Shown: positions 24,388 through 38,800 of the stretch, piece by piece
Layout of the letters: each line of letters starts with the position of its first letter
Numbering within the stretch: the stretch's first letter is position 1
Notes under the pieces: model-generated
Seen by the model: only the letters and a program-made list of their open reading frames with translations
What the model was told of the DNA's origin: nothing
Databases searched by the model: none
Translations under genes and position numbers: made by a program
Origin: Sphagnum compactum
Lineage: Eukaryota > Bryophyta > Sphagnopsida > Sphagnales
DNA length: 64,000 nucleotides
Assembly: GCA_965153455.1 (NCBI GenBank)
Contig: OZ234494.1
Coordinates: 20,150,001-20,214,000 of the forward strand
Direction of reading: 5' to 3'

Positions 24388-26099
24388 TGTACAAAATGGA
24401 TTGGTTCAAAGGTTTTTTTTTCAAAATTTTCAAGTAAGTTCACTATCAAAGATGCCCAACATTAAATGGCAAATGTCCTAGGTGGGATGTAGGTTTTTTT
24501 CAAAATCTCACTTTGTACTAGTGACCTCCAATATAAGAATAAATAAAAATCAAGGGGACACCCAACCTTAATGATCCAAACCCAATCACATTACTAGCTA
24601 ATGTTGCTACTATTGGGTGATTGGCAACACCACCTAACCTTACTACCATCACACGCACAAATAACATGATAAGAACACCATACCTTATCAAATGCATCTA
24701 GAATCCTACTATCCTCTTTTGGATGTTTTGTAATTTGCTATCATTCCAATCTAACATAATCAATAAGATCCTCCCATATAACTTTTCATAATTTAACATC
24801 ATGTCATTTGTTGATATTAAAAATTGTGCCATGTTTTTCAATCCACATGGACAAGAGCTACATCTCAAAATAAGGACTAAACAAAATTAAATCCTTTAAA
24901 ATTGTTAAGCAAACTCTTTTTAAATAAAGATGATTCAATATTGAATGCCCTCCAAGTACTAGGGGCATCTTGATTTTATATAAGAAGGTAAAGGCCAATT
25001 CTCATGCCTTGCCCTTGGGCCTTGCTTGAACTGATGTGTGACTAATTCAAGAGATGTGGAATCATAAAAAGAACATTTGATTTAGATGATTTGATTTGCT
25101 TTAGTTCTCCATGCATTGACAACAAACACATGATGTCACAATGACCAAATAAACCCATAGTTATCTTGGTGCTTCACTTCTTTGAAATGTTTTCCCACTT
25201 CGGTTGGAAATTCCATGGGAGAACATGTTCTCATGTTTTTTTAAGGTATGTTACATGTGAGTGTTTTCCTTAGGTTAAACAATTTCCTCCCTTGTTTTGG
25301 ATTGTATTTCATCAACCCTTTATGCCCATTTCACTACAATTTCACAAGATCAAAAGAAAAATCTTTAAAAACACCTTAAAATTATTTAAGTCTCATTTCT
25401 CAAGCACCTTTTATAACACAAAATTCACTTTCTTTAAGACATTTGTGAATTTTTTATGGCCGTGGAGATGTTGAAGCAACCTTGAGCACACCCCAACCTC
25501 ATAGAATGTAATTTTATTTGGTATCGCCATCCTTTTTTAGATTGAAATGTCCATTGTAGATAATTGAAAATTCCTAGCACTGCAAAATTTATCCTAATCA
25601 TATCAATAATCAATTTTTTAAAAATGATTAACTGTTCATCATAGCTTGTTTTTTTAGCCGATAAATATAATTTTAAAGAGTAAGAATAAAGGTTTTGTCT
25701 TAAATTTTAGACAAGCGGCAACATTAAATTGATTATACATAATTAACACCACATAATATTTTATTTCGGATATTGCATAATAGTTGAGCAAACTGTAGCA
25801 CTATAATGGCAAACATACATACTTCCTTTGCCTTCTTTGATTTTGTTATTGGAGGGTTATTCATTGAGAAGGCCTTGATATTAAGGTTAAATCAAGGATG
25901 CACTTTCTGAATATTACACTTTTAACATATACACTATTGTAGCTTTTCAAAATCACTTCTGGAATCCTAGCACTACTATCGAAGTGGGGTGCAATTTACT
26001 AGCTTAAATCATTATGGGACTTTAAAAGTGAAATAACTTCATTACATTTCACTAATTTCACCTTACTGAAAGTTTTTTCACTATAATATCACTATGTAG
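21602..26099. other. AT-rich gene-free DNA
   Basis: No coding exon is supported. Landmarks are a G-rich run at 23972-24004, a short TA repeat near 23846 and a TA dinucleotide repeat at about 24355-24382. Open frames are short and have no family resemblance. Confidence 0.5.
23972..24004. repeat. G-rich run (possible G-quadruplex)
   Basis: Four G tracts separated by single T or A bases (GGGG-T-GGGGGG-A-GGGGG-T-then a long G tract) on the plus strand, inside AT-rich DNA. This pattern can fold as a G-quadruplex. Run length may also be affected by sequencing error. Confidence 0.7.
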
Positions 26100-27960
26100 A
26101 CATCATGTTTTACTATTAGTTAACATAATTCAATATTACAATTTACTATAGCAAATAGGTTTATTTTTATGTTTTTAAAAATATTTGATCTATGCTACTT
26201 TATGATGTACCTTATATTATTTTAAATTACTTTATTTATTCTAACTTATATTTTATGTTATTATAGTCTATTATAAATTATTGTACCCTAAATTATTATA
26301 TGTTATTTTACATTAAGGTATCTTAATTAATATTATAAGCTTTTAAGTTATTTTAAATTAAATTATTCAATTAACTTTAGGCTATACCTTAGGTATTTTT
26401 TATTTTAAATTAACATATGTTATTTCAAGTTATATTTTAAATTATTCAAGGTCATTCTACTTTATGTTATTATAAATTATTTTATCCTAAGCATAATAAC
26501 TTAAAATAATCTAAAACAAAATATAATGACCCAAGGTAAAAATCATTTGGAATAGAAAATAATAACCTATGAAAAATAATTTTAAATACCTTACAATATA
26601 ATAACTACCAATAGCCAATGATATTATAACATAAAATATCAAACAATAATCTATTATACAATAATCACCAATAGTTGTAGTATAACATATAATAACCAAC
26701 AATAACTTATAATACAATAACTAGTAATAACCATTAATAAAATAGCCATCAATAACCACGAATAAAATAACCACCAATGGTTTACAACAAAATAATCACC
26801 AATAACCATTAATAAAATAACCACTAATAGCCCTTAGTATAATAGCCACAAATATAATACCAATAGAATAGGCACCAATAACCATTAATAGAATAGGCAT
26901 CAATAGTCATTAATAAAATAGCCACCAAAAGTCATTAATAAAATAGCCACCAAAAGCCATTAATAGAATAATCACCAATAGCCATTAATAGAATAACCAC
27001 CGATAGTCACCAGTAGGATAACCACCAACAAAATAACCACCAACAAAATAGCCACCAATACAATAACCACCGACAAAATAGCCCCCGATACAATAATCAC
27101 TGACAAAATAACCACCAATACAATAACCACCTACAAAATAGCCACCAATACAATAGTCACCGACAAAATAGTCACCAATACAATAACCACTGAGAAAATA
27201 ACCATCAAAAGCCACCATAGAATAATCACCAATAAAATAGCCACCAATAGCCACTAATAAAATAACCACTGACAAAATAGCCACCAATAGCCACCAATAC
27301 GATAACCATCGACAAAATAGCCACCAATAGCCACTTATAGCCACTAGTACGATAACCATCGACAAAATAACCACCAATACGATAATCATCGACAAAATAG
27401 CCACCAATAACCACCAATACAATAACTTCTAATGGCCATTAATAGAATAACCACTAAAAAATATTAATGGTCACAAATAGAATAAGTACTAATAGCCATT
27501 AATAACCACCAATAACACAAATAAAAAAATAATAATAACCATATATTATAATTGCTTAGGATTGCCAAAAATAATCTAGGGTGAAATAATTTATAGTAGA
27601 CAAAAATAACTTAAAGTGAAATAGCCTAAAATAATCTAGAATTGTCAATAACAACATAAGGTGAAATACCTTTTAATAGCCAAAAGTAATTTATAATAAC
27701 TACAAGTAATCTAAATTGATATAATTTATAATAGCAAAAAATAACATAGAATAACAAAAAAAACTTACAATAGTTGAAAATAGCCTAAGGTGTAATAAGC
27801 TAAAATAGCCAAAAATAACTTAAAATAAATAAAAGTAGCCTAGGGTGAAATAACCAAACATAACTAAAAGTAATTTAAAATAGCCATAAATAGCCGTAAA
27901 TAATGTAAGGTGAAATAATTTAAATTAATGAAAAATAGTCATATAAATATTGAAAGTAGC
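26100..27960. repeat. Low-complexity block of decayed short tandem repeats
   Basis: A 1.9-kb stretch built from variants of AATA(A/G)CC and TTATTTTAAATTA words. The plus strand is T-rich before about 26490 and switches sharply to A-rich after it. The centre is the ordered 15-bp minisatellite, and the flanks look like older, more diverged copies. Confidence 0.7.
26985..27425. repeat. 15-bp minisatellite with 30-bp higher-order period
   Basis: Units such as AATAACCACCAACAA and AATAGCCACCAATAC repeat head to tail, often alternating in their last three bases (CAA/TAC), giving a 30-bp period. Because 15 is divisible by three, the minus strand stays open for 145 codons as GGYFV/GGYCI-type pentapeptides. 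I regard this frame as a by-product of the repeat: it has no leader, splice sites or neighbouring coding sequence. Confidence 0.85.
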
Positions 27961-28979
27961 TTAACATAGGTAATTATTATATATACAAAAAAAATCAATT
28001 TATTAAAAATTTTTTTCCAAAAGAATGGTCATTGAAATGTTATTGATTATTGATATTCAACTTTTTTTTTCTTCAAATGATTTTAAACTTTCAAAAGGAA
28101 ATAAATGTACTTATGTACGTAATTGAATTTTTTAAAAAAAAAAATTTGAATCATTTCATTTGAACAAACTCTCAATAAGATATGAATTTTCAAAGTATAT
28201 ATTTTTATAATGTTTAAAATTAAGTATTTGATAAATACAATGTAATGTAACATATTATCACAACAAATGGGTAATGAAACAATGAAACAATGAAACAAAT
28301 CATTGTCCGTAGCGAAAAGTTTGCGTTCGTTTTTTCTTGTTGCCATAAGTATAGTAAGTGGTGGGATTTATTAGTGTAATTAGGACACATTTCTTAGTAG
28401 TGTAGTATTACCAGAACATTTAATTAATATATGATGTAAGACTTCTATATGATTGGTTCAGTAGTCTTCAAATTTCACTTTTTTCTGACCCCCAAATCCG
28501 ACCTATTAATTTACTAAGGTTTGCCTTAGTTCATGGATGATGAATATAGGTCCCCATATGTAAGTATTTATAGACAATTTATAATGGGTTCATAATTGCA
28601 ACCATTTTGGTTTAATTAATGCATATTTTACTAAATTTTGTTTATTTAATTTATTTATGGAATGGACATTACAATACATTTTTATGTAATTATTATAAAT
28701 TTGTACTATTGGATTATGATTTAAGTTTAAGATCTTTCACGAGTATCATACGTATTTTTAAATATAAGCACCGTATAAAACCAGGAGTAAGGAGATAGAA
28801 GGTCACTTCACATTGTAGTGCGTCTGACGGGAGGTGATGCTATTAAAGTGCTTGATATTTATTTTGCATATGGTGGGAGAGTAGACTTGTTGAAGATCAA
28901 TAGTGTTGGGGGAGTTTGGATCGAGAATTAACACACCTCCTTAAAGGTTTTCACAATATAATTCCTAATGGTCTGAGAG

Positions 28980-29290
28980 GGGTCACTATTCCTACAAATC
29001 TTCCTAAGTTTATCGAGTCTTCAAATGAAAATTCGACAACTTATGTGAAAAGATTTTATAGATGTTCTGCCAACTAGTTTGGTAATCGACCATGATTATT
29101 ATCTCATTTGGTTCCCTTTCACCTTGGCTGATTCTGCCTATGCTTGGTATAAATCACATGTTGAAAGATCTTTCATCACTTAGAAACAATTCCAACTTGC
29201 ATTCTTATGCCATTATAAACTAGTGATTGGCGAATAACAAGCCTACTACTTTGACAAACATCAAACAAGGTCCTTCGTAAGATGTATGTG
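28980..29290 (+). pseudogene. Decayed LTR-retrotransposon gag fragment
   Basis: Around 29061-29260 one frame reads LPTSLVIDHDYYLIWFPFTL, then ADSAYAWYKS and KQFQLAFLCHYK. This resembles the core of plant Ty3/Gypsy gag (the FPFxLxxxAxxWY...F...W..F pattern of the retrotransposon gag domain). In-frame stops fall after SFIT and VIGE, and the conserved Trp before KQF is itself a stop. No protease, reverse transcriptase or LTRs were recognised nearby. Confidence 0.6.
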
Positions 29291-32200
29291 CGTTGGTTTA
29301 GAGTTGTGTGTACTCGTTACATGAGAAACTTGTTAAATGATGACACCATTCGTCAATACTTCATCTAAGGGTTTAATATGCAAACAACAATTATTAAAAG
29401 ATAATTTATTAATTGCAAAAGAATGGTTAATAATTGCAAATGTTATACATTAATGAAAAGATGAAAATTTATACGTTGATTATATATTTCATACATGGGA
29501 AGTGTGTTGACATCATGTTAAGTCATGATTTAAAATTAAAGGTTCAATTCGATTTTACTTATGTAATTATGGGATATTTTAATTGCAAAGTTGATTGCAA
29601 TTATTTTTTAATCACAAATAATAGTTTAAAAATTAAAGTTTTTTTATTAATGTTATGAATTTTTTATATTTGATCAAAATGTTTAATTAAGTGATTTTTT
29701 TGAACATAAAAAATAATGTGATGCCATTGATATAATGCAAGATACTTTTAAAAGATTTTGAAAATCATAAATTGAGATATACAATGAAATATGGATTAAA
29801 AAAAAATCTTTACCAATTAAATCAATAATTTAAATTCTCATTTTTTAATGTAAAATTTTAATACAAATAAAATTTAGAAAAAAAATTGCCATATGAATTT
29901 TTGCAATATAATTTATTACACTATAATGTGATGAATTTTGATTTTCACATTAATATGGATTTCACATATGCCAAAAAATATTACAATTTGGTGTGTTTTT
30001 ATTCACTTGTATTGAGTAACAAGAATAAATAACAAAGGTCAACATCGAGATGGAAACCATAAACTACGTGTGTAAATTTAAAAGTTTAAGGATGAATTAT
30101 AAATAATGCACTAATCACCTAATAAAATTTTCAAAACACATACATGGAGAACTAGTTTTAAGAGTTTTTAAAATTATTTTTTGAGAACTTTTAATTTATT
30201 ATTTATTGTTTTTGTTTTGAAACTAAATTATCATTAAATTTTATTACCAAATACGTGTTGAAAAAAATTGAGAATTGAAAAAAAAATAAAAAAACAAATT
30301 CATATAAGATCGCTTGTTTGTTAATATTGATCCATATTTCACACATGTCACACATTGTATTATTTGTAATGCTCACTGTTAATATGAGTTGAGAAATCAA
30401 AACCATTTAAGGTTTGTAATCGAGTTGAATCATTACAAAACTCAATAACAACAAATGGCCCCAATCATAATGCATAATATTTAAAAAATTAATTTAATTT
30501 CATATTTAAGAGCAAGGGTTTGGTCCTTGTATTTTTATTGAATGAAGCCCTACACCTACAATGTTGCAGAATTTTAAAATGTTAATAACTCCATTGCGTA
30601 ACATCATCAAACCTTTCAATGGTTTTAATGTGTTTTTAAAAAAATATTGATTCATTCAACCTTGCATGATTAATAATACAAAAAAAATTAAAAAAAAATT
30701 GATGAGTAAAATGACATCAATGTCATAAATCATGTGTGATAACATAATAGGTGATCGTATAAGCTGATAAATTATTATTAGATTTGAAATCATATATATA
30801 TATTTATGTACATTTATTAAGGTTTGGTTTAGATTCACACGTTGAATTTGACTTTTTGTTTGAAAGTTGTAAAATGTGATTTTCCATGATTGATTTGGAA
30901 TAAGCTTGCCCTGTTATTACTTATTTCATTTTAAAAACGTTTACTTTCATCATTTATGAGAGACTTGAGATAGGCAAATCGAATAATGACATTTTAATAC
31001 AAAAACATGACTATGGCTTTAACATCATCAATATTGATTACTTTGGCCTTTGTTCATTCTCTTTCTAAAAACCATATTGTTATATTTTTAATTAAAATCT
31101 CAATAAAAAAAATTATATGAAATGCCCAATTTGATTTGCACAAATTATATGTCACACTGTTTATATGTTTAACATTTAATGAAATAATTATTGAACTAAC
31201 GTAAATGTGTTTCAATTTGATTGACATTTATTCATCATAATCATAATTATTTAAAATCACCAAATTATGCAAGTTTACTTTAACAAATTTATAATTAAAA
31301 TGTAAATATTGGGATCATATCTTATTATTTTGAGAAATTTCAAATCCAATTTTTTTAATATTTTGAATTGAATATTGAAAGAAATGAATATCAAAGTTGC
31401 AATATCCTTTAAATTTGTCAAAATTATGTATTTATTATGACTTTGAAATGAATCTATCAAAGTTAATTATTTCATATTTGGGATTGGTTTCAAAATTTGA
31501 ATATTCTATAAAATATTTTTTTCAAACATAGTATAACTTGATAATAAAATCATATAATAGAGAGGCATGGAATGTAAAATAGTAAGCAAATCTTGGAAAA
31601 AATGACTAATCTTCCTTTTCTTTTTATTCCTTTCAATTTTTTTGACAAAAATAAAAAAATGACAATGAATTAATAAATTAAATCAAACATTTTTAGTGTG
31701 AATAAATTGTGTGTTAATTTACAAACTATTATGGATTTATCGACAATGTAATTTTTTTCCATGTTTGAATTTTGAACCAAAGTTGGTATTTCAATTTTTA
31801 AAAAATAAAATTTTGTACTTAGGAATTGATCATATTAAAATCATAAGAAAAATATAAATATCCATAAGTAATAGGTTTATAGTTGAACATATGTTTGTTG
31901 TTTGTAATTCAAGTTTCAATACAATTATCATCATTTAAAAAAAGAGTTTTAAAAAAATAAAATGTTTTAAATCAAGAAATGTTGCTTTAATTTATTTTAA
32001 TCATGAAAATGTTATTTTCATGCACAAGATTAAAGAATTTTTTAATTTCATTTTTTCAACCTTGTTAAGTTCAATCATGAATACATATTTATAAAGTGAG
32101 ATGTTAAATGTTCAACGTTGCAAAAAACAAAATGCGATATTCATGTATGAAAAAAGGGTTCGATTTGTGTGTGATTTGACTATATTGTTCAACATCATAA

Positions 32201-35200
32201 CAAATTTTCATTTCTTTGAAATCAATTGAAAGCCCGTGGAGAGGAAGTAAAGAAAAAAACCTTTTCATTTTGTAACAATTGATGGAATTATGTTCTTCAA
32301 TGCATGATTTCATTTAAAATCTTTTTGTTCTAGTCAATCCATTTAATTAATTTATTATTATTATTCTTTTGGAAAATGGATTAATAGTTCACATTCTTTT
32401 TCATTTTTAGGTGTTAGTTTTTACATAGCAAAAACATATGAAAAAAAATCTAAAAAATGTGAAAGGTGTCATATTTAGTTCAAATCTAACTACATAAATT
32501 CATAATGATTTGCCTTTGAGAATGTTTGAAACCATTCAAAATTTCAAACAATGAAAGTGTCCATAATATCCAAATATTACATTAAACATTAAACCCTAGT
32601 CAAATATTAATTTGATAATTTGACACGATCCAACCTTGGCATGGCCACACACTTCTAATGGGAACTATTGGATTTCAAATGGTGAGTTTGAACATAAACC
32701 AAATTGAAATTTCTAATTCATTTCAATTCAATACATAAAACGTTTAATGTGTTCATGTGAAAAAACAAAAGAGTTGATCAAACTGTTCCAAAAAATGCAA
32801 ATTTGAAAAAAAAAATTGAAATTTTATTAATATATGCAAAGTATATAGCCTTTTCTTTCCCATCTTCACCACGATAGAAAGACAATTTGAAGTTTCTTTC
32901 TTCGCCCTTGGATAATTCGTAAAGCTATTAGGAATGACAAAAGTAATAAATACATATTATAAATTATGTTAAATTCAAGGATGAATCATTTTGACTAGTG
33001 TTAATCATTACTCAAGCTTACAACAAATGAATTGAATAAGAAAAGTTTTAAGAAAAAAAAGAATGTAAGAAAATGATATAAGGAGAAAAAAATCCCCAAG
33101 AAAGTAATTAAATTAGAAGAAATGCATGAAAAAATATCATTAAGAAAAAATCAAAATACCAATCAACCTCGGGTTTCAGATTCTTCAATGTAAAAACCGA
33201 GAATTGCAATTCACAAATCATCTTGACAAGAATAAAGATGGGTACGTATCATAGTTGCATAAGACACTTGTAGTTGCGTAAGACAAGTTGCAATAGATAG
33301 TGTTTTCTAGTTAGTTATAGCTTGGTTATAGGATTGAGGAAGAGAGTTAGGGTTTAGCCATGGGTCTATAGTCTATACCAATATAGAAAGAGGGCGAAGT
33401 TTTTGAGAGAGAGATACAAGAGAGAGACAAGGAACTCACTTGCAGTTTTTTGAAATAGGTGCCATTGCAAATTCAATTGAAAAGTTCAAGCAGGATAGCC
33501 ATGTTGACACTGTCTTTCTTTTGGGTGGCTATAGCAAACCTCAAGAAACAACACGCCCATCTGGATCACAACACGTCATTTAGACTTCATCAGCTATTTA
33601 TGCAACACATTTGAGAAGGTAATTTCCCAATAGGGTGGTGAGCGATCAATGAACAAATAGGTAGTCAACTGTAAGAACATTGGCAATGTGTTTCATTCTA
33701 TTTCAGAGACTAGAAAAATAGTTGATTTCCTGTGAGTTTCAGGCCCATAAATCTCATAAAACCTCTTCATGAAAAGTGTCATAGTATTATTACCTCCAAA
33801 CTCCTACCATGCATGCCAAAAAAAAGGGGATACATTTCAAATCACCATTGAGAAGCCAATTACTGGTTAGGTTATGGGTACTCTAATCTAGCCTGAACCA
33901 CCACACTTTGAGCAAAGTTCTTGCCAGGATGCAGTGTGTCATGAGGCCTTTTACCTTCTACTTGATAGCAGCTTTCCATCACAGGGACCCTTTCAAGCAA
34001 AATGGAAGTCTTTGAATAAAATCCACAGGTAATGCTAAGTTAGCCCAACAGCCACAGCAGTTCCTGGAAACCTCTTCCCACCACAGTTTCCAAACTTGTT
34101 CCTGCTGTTGTACAACTCCGTGATGAATCCCACATTGATAGGCCCCAAAAAAGCACCAGCCAAAATTGTATCAGCAAACCAACATTCTTCAAGCACTTCA
34201 AACAAATTCAATTACAGCTAGCTAGCTACATTTCCTCTACCAATCTGTCTGTTCCAGCATTTCCTTGAGTGATGCTGATGAATGCAAAAACAGCCCAGGG
34301 GAAATTGCTGCAGTGTGATCATCCAACACAGTGAAAATTTGTTGTGCAAAGATCGAAGACTTATAAGCTCTGATGAACAGGAGCATAAACCCAAGGGTTT
34401 TACATGCTTCCAGACATCAAGCACATCAAGCAAAAAATGCAGGCAAATATGCAGAAATGTGCACATGTAGACAATTCTACTCAAAAGAATATGCAAAAAA
34501 TCCATGCATAAAGATGAGTTGTTGCAGGATTCATCTCCGTCTGTGCTCTTCCAATTGTGCAAAAGCATGATCCACAAAAAGGGTGCAAAAGGATGGATCT
34601 GACACCTCTAGAACAAACAAACAAACGGCAACAGAAAATCAGAATAGCCTCAGCAAGCTTACCAGTTTTTTCTTCCAGGGTTCGGTTGATCAGAGGGGTG
34701 GGAGTGGGGGGGGCAATAGGGCTGCTGCTGCTGCTGAGGATTCTTCCAGAATGGAGAGTTGTTGCAAAAGGTGAGGTTTATTCATTCAGGGTTTATGAAG
34801 AAGACCTAAACGAAATCTGTTAGAAAGCAAGCTCTGTCTGCTTCAGGTCTGAGATTTTTTGTTGCCTTTCTCCTCACCTCAGATGATTGCAGACCTGTTT
34901 GAATGCTGCTTTCTAGATTTTGTGCCTCGCTGCAAGAACAACAGTGTTGTAGAAGCTAAGAACAAGAGTTGCAGCATGAAATGCAACAAGAGGAGGTTTC
35001 TGGGCTTCTTTCAATGCTCCCTCCTGCTCTCAGAAAACCAAAACCCTAGCTCCTCAAGCTTCATGGGTGCAGCAGCAGCATTCGATGGATGGAGTCCCCA
35101 CCCAATTCCCAATTCCTCCCCAAAAATTGTTTGATCAAGCCAAAGTTGCAGCCTCGATCGATCCGATGAAACCCAACAATCCAGAGCCCCGGATTCTCGG

Positions 35201-35897
35201 AAACAAATCCCACCATCAAAGGTAGAGAATCTAGGAGGTACAAAAAAAAAAAGTGGGTGTATGAGGGAGCCGAGTACAGACGAGGGATTTTCGCAGCCAC
35301 CCACCCACCTACCTTTCTTGTGTTATCTATCCATTCGCTGGCGTGGAAAATTCGCGACACCTAGACGTCATCAGCGAGCACAAGATCGGAAGATCCTCAA
35401 ACCCTAAAACCAGTCCCCCAGACAGGAGCAGTTTCTTCAAAATTCTTTGCCAGAAACTACTACTGATTGTTTTGCTTTGGGTCTTTGATCATCGTCCAGG
35501 GCTTCATGGGTTTGCAAGTTACATAAACTTCGTGAGCTTCAGGGGGAAATAAGACTCCTAAACCCATTCTCTGGTTTTTTGTTTTTTTGGGGGTGGTTGT
35601 TGTAGAGACAGATTTCTCTGTTTTTGTTTCAGAGACGTACATTTTTTGTTGCAGAAATTTTGATTGCAAAGAGAGAGAGAGTGTGTGTGTGTTGTGTGGG
35701 AATTGCATTTTGGAAGTTGATTTCTTCAGAAAGGTTTGCAGAAGAGAAAGTAGGAGGAGTTGTAGAACAAAATTGCAGTTGCAGAAAGAAAATTTCTTCA
35801 GAGTTGCCGAAGAGAATTGAGAAGAAGGAAAGAAGAAGAAGAAAGAGAGGAGGATAGGGGATTGTTCCTTGAGAAAGCTTGGAGCAGGTAGTTGGGA
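29291..35897. other. AT-rich DNA, then SPP upstream region
   Basis: No gene is supported up to about 33.3 kb. From about 33.3 to 35.9 kb GC rises and leader-like features appear: GA tracts at 33405-33430 and 35670-35690, AAACCCTA motifs at 33354, 35041 and 35399, and several short open frames. This could hold untranslated exons of the SPP gene or a noncoding transcript, but no conserved protein is visible on either strand. Confidence 0.45.
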
Positions 35898-38800
35898 ATG
35901 GCCACACTGGCTGTTCCTGCTGCTGCTGCTCCTCCTCCACTTGTGGCAGCATCATCATTGAGGAGCAGCAAGCAGGATGGTAGTGGAAGGGTGAGCTCTG
36001 TGATGGCGGTGCTCCCAGCTGCTGCCAACAACTCCAATTTGTCTCTTGCTTCTGCCCTCCCCTATGGAAGAGGCATCCATCAGCACAGACGGCCTCTTGT
36101 TCACATCTCTCCGATGCCAAGGTTCTTCACCGTTGACCCTTGATGATTTTCTTTGTTGTTGGGTCTTTTTTGCTTGGTCTTTTTGTTGCAATTTTTTTCC
36201 CTCATAGTTGATTGATTGTCTTCTTCATCTGTTTTTGCAGATGGTTGCAAGTGAGAGGATCCCGACTGCAGGAGAAGCCACAACAAAACAGTAGAAATTC
36301 ACAAGTGCAGGAGATTCAATGTCAGTCATCAAGAGCACAGCAGCATCCACATTGTTTGATGACACGGAGATCGAGATTGCAGCAAAGGGTTTCTTTGAGC
36401 AGCAGCAGCTGGTTGGGAAGCTCCTCAGTTATGTCATCATCACTCAGACGAGTCAACCCCATGAGACGACCTTTATCCAACAGACCAATCTTTGTAAGTT
36501 TTTTATTTTTGCAGATTTACAGATTCCAAACCAGGAACATTTCACCAGAAGCAGATTGCAGTTTTTTGTTTTTTGGCCCCTTCTTCTTCTTTATTCCTGG
36601 GAGGATGAGTGATCCATTCTCACATGTGTGTGTGTGGCCACCACCCAGACGGTGCAAGCAAACACAGGACCAAATGAGCCGCATGCAGCAAATCTTGCAT
36701 CGGTACCAGAGGAAGGGTTGCGGCAGGAGCTTGAAGATCAAGCACTGTCATTGGAGTCAACTTTGAGAAGAGAAGTAGATGTTGATGACTTTCTGATGTC
36801 CAAGCTGCCGTCTCATCCCAAGCTTCACCGTGGCTGTCTTGAAAATGGCTTGCACTATGTCATCCTACCAAACAAAGTTCCTCCCAACAGGTAAGAACAG
36901 CATAAGATTGAAAGATGCCAGGAATCAGCTTTTTTTTTCCAGATTTTTCAGGTACTCACTCACTCACTACTCAAGGGAGAGAGAAAAAGAAAGAGAGCAC
37001 CCACACACCCCAAATGCGATAATTGAGAATTTGAAGGTGATGATGATGGGGATGGCACTCGCAACAGGTTTGAGGCCCACATGGAGATGCACGTGGGTTC
37101 AGTAGATGAGGCAGAGCATGAGCAAGGAATCGCACACATGATTGAACATGTTGCATTTCTGGGCAGCAAGAAGCGCGAGAAGCTTCTTGGAACTGGAGCT
37201 CGCTCGAATGCTTACACTGACTTCCATCACACCGTCTTCCATGTCCATTCTCCTGTGACCACCCAGGTTGCATTCCTCCCCCGCCCCCACACCCACCAAC
37301 CAGGGATTTTTTTTTTCCAATTTTGTGATGTAACCACAGGTGAAATAGGAAAAGAGCCAAATTTGGCTACAGTTCAGTGAGGACAGTAGACATTTTCTAG
37401 AATCTTGCTATATGTTTTGGTGACCTCCAAGAACCCAGTGTCTAAATAGGGTGACTTCCATGTTTTTCTCCTCTGAATGTGGCAAAAAAAATGACATCTA
37501 AAAGGATACTTGTGACAGTTTTAAAAAAAAAGTATTCTGTAGATGCAAAATTTCACACCAAAAATTTGGCTGCCACCAACCAGCTAGTGCTTCTTGAATC
37601 CTATAAGTCATAGATGGATGTTTACAAGCTTGTCATTGTGATGATCAAGAAGCAATCAACAGAATTGCACATCACCACCTGAAGGTCTTTTGCAAGTCAG
37701 ATTTCCACTTCCAGATTTGACCTAGAATTCTTATTGGGAGTTATGCTCTTTGTACAAGCAGGGTACAAATGAACCTCTACTCCCACTTGTGTTGGAAGCG
37801 CTTCATGAGGTGATTGCATTCCCTCATCTCTTTCGTGGGAACACCCATCTGTTTATGTGATCATGTACTTATGTCAGGATTGATGAATTCATTGTTTTGA
37901 ATTTGTCTGAGTGTTCTGGAGATCTTTGTTATGATGAAAATCTTTGTTTTGAGTTTTTGTCTGTCTGTGCATTGTGAAGAGATCTTTGTTGTGGTGAAAA
38001 CAATCTTGTGGGATCTATGAAAACAGATTGCCTTCAAGCCAAGGTTTCTTGCATCACGAGTGGAGAAAGAGCGGAGGGCTGTATTGTCAGAGCTGCAGAT
38101 GATGAATACCATTGAGTACAGAGTTGACTGTCAGGTGTGGTTTGTCATCGCTTTTTCCAACCCTTTACCATTTCAGTGATCTGAATTGCAAGCAAAGGTA
38201 TGGTTTGGAAGCAGTTTGTCTCTCTTTTTTTGTTTACTGATTCATGTGTGTTGGTCATGATATTGCAGCTGCTTCAGCAACTGCATGCAGAGAATATGTT
38301 AGGCTATCGATTTCCGATTGGGTTGGAGGAGCAAATCAAGAAGTGGGATCCAGAGACAATCAAAGCTTTTCATGAGCGGTGGTATTTTCCAGCAAATGCC
38401 ACTTTATTTGTTGTTGGAGACATTGGCAGTGTCAGCCGCACTTTGGAAATGATTGAGGTACGATTACAGTCTGGTGCTTCAAGCCCCAACACCCATGTTG
38501 CAGAGATGCCTTAAAATGCCCTTTTGCAAAAGAACAGAAGGAGTTTTCAGAATTGGGCAATGACAACATGGAGTTGTTGTCAATATAGGTCCATGCTTTA
38601 CAAACTAGGAATTGGAGACATGTTTTCTGATCTTCTTCACTTGGCACAAATACTGGCAGGCTCAGTTCGGCTCCACGCCTGCTGGAGTACACATTTCAAC
38701 ACACACATCACATGAGAACATCAACCATACAGCGATGACTGTGACCACACGCAAGGAGCGGCATTCTGTGCGGCCACCTGTGAGACACAACTGGTCATTG

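Noticed and set aside
26985-27422. 145-codon minus-strand frame of GGYFV/GGYCI pentapeptides as a structural protein gene
   Set aside because: The frame follows automatically from a 15-bp unit without stops. A second reading frame of the same strand is open too, and there is no leader, splice site or nearby coding sequence.
35011-35360. Minus-strand frames upstream of SPP as a divergent gene
   Set aside because: They overlap leader-like DNA with telo-box motifs and show no conserved protein or consistent splice sites.
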